Shown piece by piece: positions 3,638 through 6,427 of a DNA stretch of 6,427 nucleotides (position 1 is its first letter; each line of letters opens with the position of its first letter). Source of the stretch: an uncultured Eubacteriales bacterium (lineage in GTDB: Bacteria; Bacillota; Clostridia; Oscillospirales; Feifaniaceae). The stretch spans positions 1-6,427 of the forward strand of contig CABRXB010000070.1 in assembly GCA_902474785.1 (NCBI GenBank). The letters run 5' to 3'. The notes below the pieces were generated by a model. The model did not search any database, was not told the DNA's origin, and was given only the letters and a program-made list of their open reading frames with translations. Both the position numbers and the translations under genes were made by a program.

Positions 3638-6427
3638 ATGAAACGAAGAATCCTATCATTCCTTCTCGCACTGTGCATGCTGTTTACAACATTGCCGGTG
3701 TCGGCCATCGCGCTTGTGTCATCAAAGCCATCCTCCACCCCATCCGTGCCCTCCTTTTCCGATACCGACGGGCACTGGGCGAAGGATGCGATTGAGGCAT
3801 GGGCCAATTGCAAGGTGCTCAAGGGTGCAGACGGCCTGTTTCGGCCTGATGCGTTCATCACGCGCGCCGAGCTCGCAGCGGTGCTAAACCGCGTCTTTGG
3901 CTACCGGACAACGGCCGACGCCGCCTTTGCCGACGTGCCGACCGGCGCGTGGTACAGAGACGACATTGGCAAGCTCTATGCAGCGGGCATCATGAAGGGC
4001 GACGGCAACGGCGTGATGCGCCCCGATGCAAACATCTCCCGCGAAGAGGCGGTGGTCATGATAGCCCGCGCCTTTGAAGTTGAGGAAAACGCGGGCAACG
4101 AACACCCCTTCCCCGACGCAGCCAACATTTCAAGCTGGGCAAGCCTGCTTGTCGACGGCATGAAGGAGTGCGGGTTTGTCTCGGGCGACACGGCGGGCAA
4201 CTTCAACCCCAAGGCCAACATCACCAGAGCAGAGGTCGTCACCGTTTTAAACAATATGATTGATATTTTTGTCCACACGTCGGGCGAGCACGACTTTAAA
4301 AGTGTCGGTAAAGTGACGGGCAGCGCGCTTGTCAACACCAAAGGGACAAATATCAAGAACCTGTCCACGGCGGGCAACTTCTACATCGCCGAGGGCGTGG
4401 GCGAGGGCGATGTGACCATAAGCGGCGCCACGGTTGGAGGCACGCTGTTTATCCGCGGCGGCGGGTCGCAGAGCGTCCATCTCGAGGGCGGTAACTTCAA
4501 CGCCATTGTGATGAACAGCCGCGAGAACACCCATCTCGACTTGTCGGAGCAGACCAAAGTGGAGCGCATCTATTTGAATGCCTCTGCCAGCGTTGTCCAT
4601 GGCACGGTGTCGCTGGTCTATGACGTCGACGCGGGCAAGCTGACCTTTGCCGGCACCATCGACCAGGTCACGCTCAACGCCGACGGATCGGCCAAGGTCA
4701 CGGCAAACGGCATGGTCTATGATGTCATCCCCATCTATCTTGCAAACAGGCCTAAGACCACCTTTGTCATCTCGGCGGGCGCCACCGTGAAGGACATGGT
4801 GCTGCATGGGCCGGTCAACATCGGCGGGACTGGGACCATCGACAAAATGGAAGTCCACGCCGACGGCGTTGTCATCGACGAAGAGGTGGACATCGACCTC
4901 AAAGACATCACGGTTGACGAGGGCGTCGTCCTCACCATCGGAGACAAGGAATATGTCGGCACAGGCGATCCGCTCACCCCCGAAACACCGTCGCCCGACA
5001 TCCCCTTTGGCAGCGGCAAGCGGCGGGTGCCGGTGACAAGCGTATCGCTGTCGAGCAAGACGCTGACGCTGGCCATCGATGAAGAGGGCGCAGACACCCT
5101 GGCGCTCACGGCGACGGTGCTTCCTGAAAACGCCACCAACCAGGAGATCGCCTGGCATTCGGAGAACACCGAGGTTGCGGTGGTCGACGGGTTGGGCAAT
5201 GTCACAGCCGTTGCCGAAGGCCAGACGACAATCACCGTGACAACGGCCGACGGCGGCCATCAGGCCAGCGCCGAGGTCGACGTGCTCGGAGCGATCGACT
5301 TCATTGAGGAGAAGCCCTATCTATCGGCCTATGCCTCATATAATCCCTATGAGGGGAAGATCTATCTGGACTGGGCGAGCAACACCCCCGACGGAACCTT
5401 CCTCATCTATTCGGGCGTCGATGCGGAGCAGTTGGATCTGTTGCAGAGTCTTACCGGCGTGTACAGCCATGAAATCGACGCCGCCGATGTTGCGCAGACC
5501 CTGTATTTTCAGGTGAAACAGGTCGTTTCAGAGGAGCTCACGCTGGAGTCGGGCGTGATGGAGCTTGTCTTTGACAGCGAGGGTCTGTTCGTCCCCGACG
5601 AGGAGGATCCTATCGCCCTGGAGGTAGAAACCAACCCCTTCTTGATCGACACGGACAAAGACGGGCTCTCCGACGGGATGGAGGATTTCCTTTCGGGGCA
5701 AGGTTACGAATTTGACTCCGCGGATCCCCATTCGTTTACGGGAGATGAGAGCATTCTGGATGGCGACGCGCTGGTGGACTATATCTGCTATCTGGAGCAG
5801 CCGCCACAGGACTATCGCGTCTGGCTTTCGCTGACGCTTCCCGCCTCGCTCATCGAGCTGCTCTCCCTGGAGGACATCTCCCAGAGCAACGGATTTTTTG
5901 GAGACAGCATCTATGGCTATATCGGCGCGCCGGCTGTTCAGATCAATTTCCCGAAGGAGCTGTTTGACAAGCTTTCAAACATCAAGCTTGTCTGTGAAAT
6001 CAGCGGCGGCGCCGCACAGGAATTGAGCGACAGCGAGCCCGAATTCACCTATTTCAACGAAGAGACCCAGATGTTTGAGGATGTTGCGGCCCAGGAGTTC
6101 TCGGACGCGGGGGACGTCGTCAAACTGACGGCCAATCTGGAGCATTTCTCCTACTACACCGTTGTCGACAAAGAGGAAATTGGAGAATACCCAGAGCTCG
6201 ACCCCGACTTTACGGAAGAGGATTTTAAAGAGCAATTCAATCGATATGACGACAACAACACAGACGTTGTGTTCCTGGTTCCAACGCCAGAAGACCCGAA
6301 TGGTTTGACGTGGTACTCTCAGTGGACAGAGCCCGGTGAATACGCGCCGGTGGACATTGTGAGAGAATTTGCAGACTACTTTGGGGAAAATTTAAACTGC
6401 GTTGCGTTGTCGACGAGAAAATGCGCG
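3638..6427 (+). CDS. SLH-domain surface protein with Ig-like and VWA-like parts (3' partial)
   Basis: An exported cell-wall protein, open for 930 codons with no stop before the window edge. Residues 1-25 are a signal peptide (KRR, hydrophobic core, VSAIA). Three SLH domains lie at about 40-88, 97-147 and 158-208, with ITRAEL, ISREEA and ITRAEV motifs; SLH domains bind secondary wall polymers and hold proteins to the envelope without covalent linkage. Residues ~212-435 are short-strand, Gly/Thr/Val-rich repeats (for example NFYIAEGVGEGDVTI) typical of a beta-helix-like region in such proteins. A Pro-rich linker leads to a Big_2-like Ig domain (464-549, TLTATVLPENAT-type pattern). DTDKDGLSDGMED (671-683) is a thrombospondin-3-like calcium site. 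HFSYYTVVDK (836-845) and DVVFLV (876-881) resemble the lead-in to a VWA domain, but no DxSxS follows. It has its own promoter region and RBS. The function beyond surface anchoring is unknown. Confidence 0.93.
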   Translation, partial: MKRRILSFLLALCMLFTTLPVSAIALVSSKPSSTPSVPSFSDTDGHWAKDAIEAWANCKVLKGADGLFRPDAFITRAELAAVLNRVFGYRTTADAAFADVPTGAWYRDDIGKLYAAGIMKGDGNGVMRPDANISREEAVVMIARAFEVEENAGNEHPFPDAANISSWASLLVDGMKECGFVSGDTAGNFNPKANITRAEVVTVLNNMIDIFVHTSGEHDFKSVGKVTGSALVNTKGTNIKNLSTAGNFYIAEGVGEGDVTISGATVGGTLFIRGGGSQSVHLEGGNFNAIVMNSRENTHLDLSEQTKVERIYLNASASVVHGTVSLVYDVDAGKLTFAGTIDQVTLNADGSAKVTANGMVYDVIPIYLANRPKTTFVISAGATVKDMVLHGPVNIGGTGTIDKMEVHADGVVIDEEVDIDLKDITVDEGVVLTIGDKEYVGTGDPLTPETPSPDIPFGSGKRRVPVTSVSLSSKTLTLAIDEEGADTLALTATVLPENATNQEIAWHSENTEVAVVDGLGNVTAVAEGQTTITVTTADGGHQASAEVDVLGAIDFIEEKPYLSAYASYNPYEGKIYLDWASNTPDGTFLIYSGVDAEQLDLLQSLTGVYSHEIDAADVAQTLYFQVKQVVSEELTLESGVMELVFDSEGLFVPDEEDPIALEVETNPFLIDTDKDGLSDGMEDFLSGQGYEFDSADPHSFTGDESILDGDALVDYICYLEQPPQDYRVWLSLTLPASLIELLSLEDISQSNGFFGDSIYGYIGAPAVQINFPKELFDKLSNIKLVCEISGGAAQELSDSEPEFTYFNEETQMFEDVAAQEFSDAGDVVKLTANLEHFSYYTVVDKEEIGEYPELDPDFTEEDFKEQFNRYDDNNTDVVFLVPTPEDPNGLTWYSQWTEPGEYAPVDIVREFADYFGENLNCVALSTRKCA

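Noticed and set aside
4247..5260. Long minus-strand ORF of 337 codons
   Set aside because: It lies antisense to the SLH gene, whose plus-strand frame has clear domains. Its His/Asp/Arg-rich content is typical of a GC-rich shadow frame.

Overview
The window looks like a moderately GC-rich Clostridia-type Firmicute (low-GC Gram-positive lineage in the broad sense). The signs are an S-layer-homology (SLH) surface protein, a 7TMR-DISM-like sensor kinase paired with an OmpR-type regulator, AAGGAGG-type ribosome binding sites, and SigA-like promoters with extended -10 elements. The genus cannot be assigned from the sequence alone. All genes are on the + strand.

Layout. Bases 1-342 hold no convincing gene; they contain hairpin-forming stretches, a palindrome, 10-bp-spaced direct repeats and a good promoter (265-293). 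Bases 343-2322 encode a complete 659-residue membrane sensor histidine kinase. Its last 134 bp begin a tandem array with an exact 170-bp period (2185-2658). Bases 2659-3363 encode a complete 234-residue OmpR/PhoB-family response regulator. A long, clean intrinsic terminator (3380-3421) closes the operon. A separate promoter and a leader of about 180 nt precede a large SLH protein that starts at 3638 and stays open through 930 codons to the window edge. It has a signal peptide, three SLH domains, a beta-rich repeat region, a Big_2-like Ig domain, a thrombospondin-3-like calcium motif and a VWA-like beginning.

The unusual part is the junction between kinase and regulator. Each repeat unit fuses a relic of a regulator start (12 codons) to the 3' end of the kinase gene. 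The array therefore creates two extra hybrid mini-ORFs of 57 codons (2319-2492 and 2489-2662). Each starts at a GTGA that overlaps the previous stop, and each has its own GGGGGAG Shine-Dalgarno sequence. The result is a four-cistron chain, kinase - mini 1 - mini 2 - regulator, in which every stop overlaps the next start by 4 nt. Because the unit spans the gene boundary, whole units can be gained or lost without damaging kinase or regulator. Whether the mini-proteins do anything, or only alter coupling between the two main genes, cannot be told from sequence.

How the parts may work together: the kinase senses an extracellular cue through its N-terminal domain and 7TM module and phosphorylates the regulator at Asp55. 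Direct repeats at the operon's own promoter could be an autoregulatory site. A role in controlling the neighbouring surface protein is possible but rests only on adjacency.
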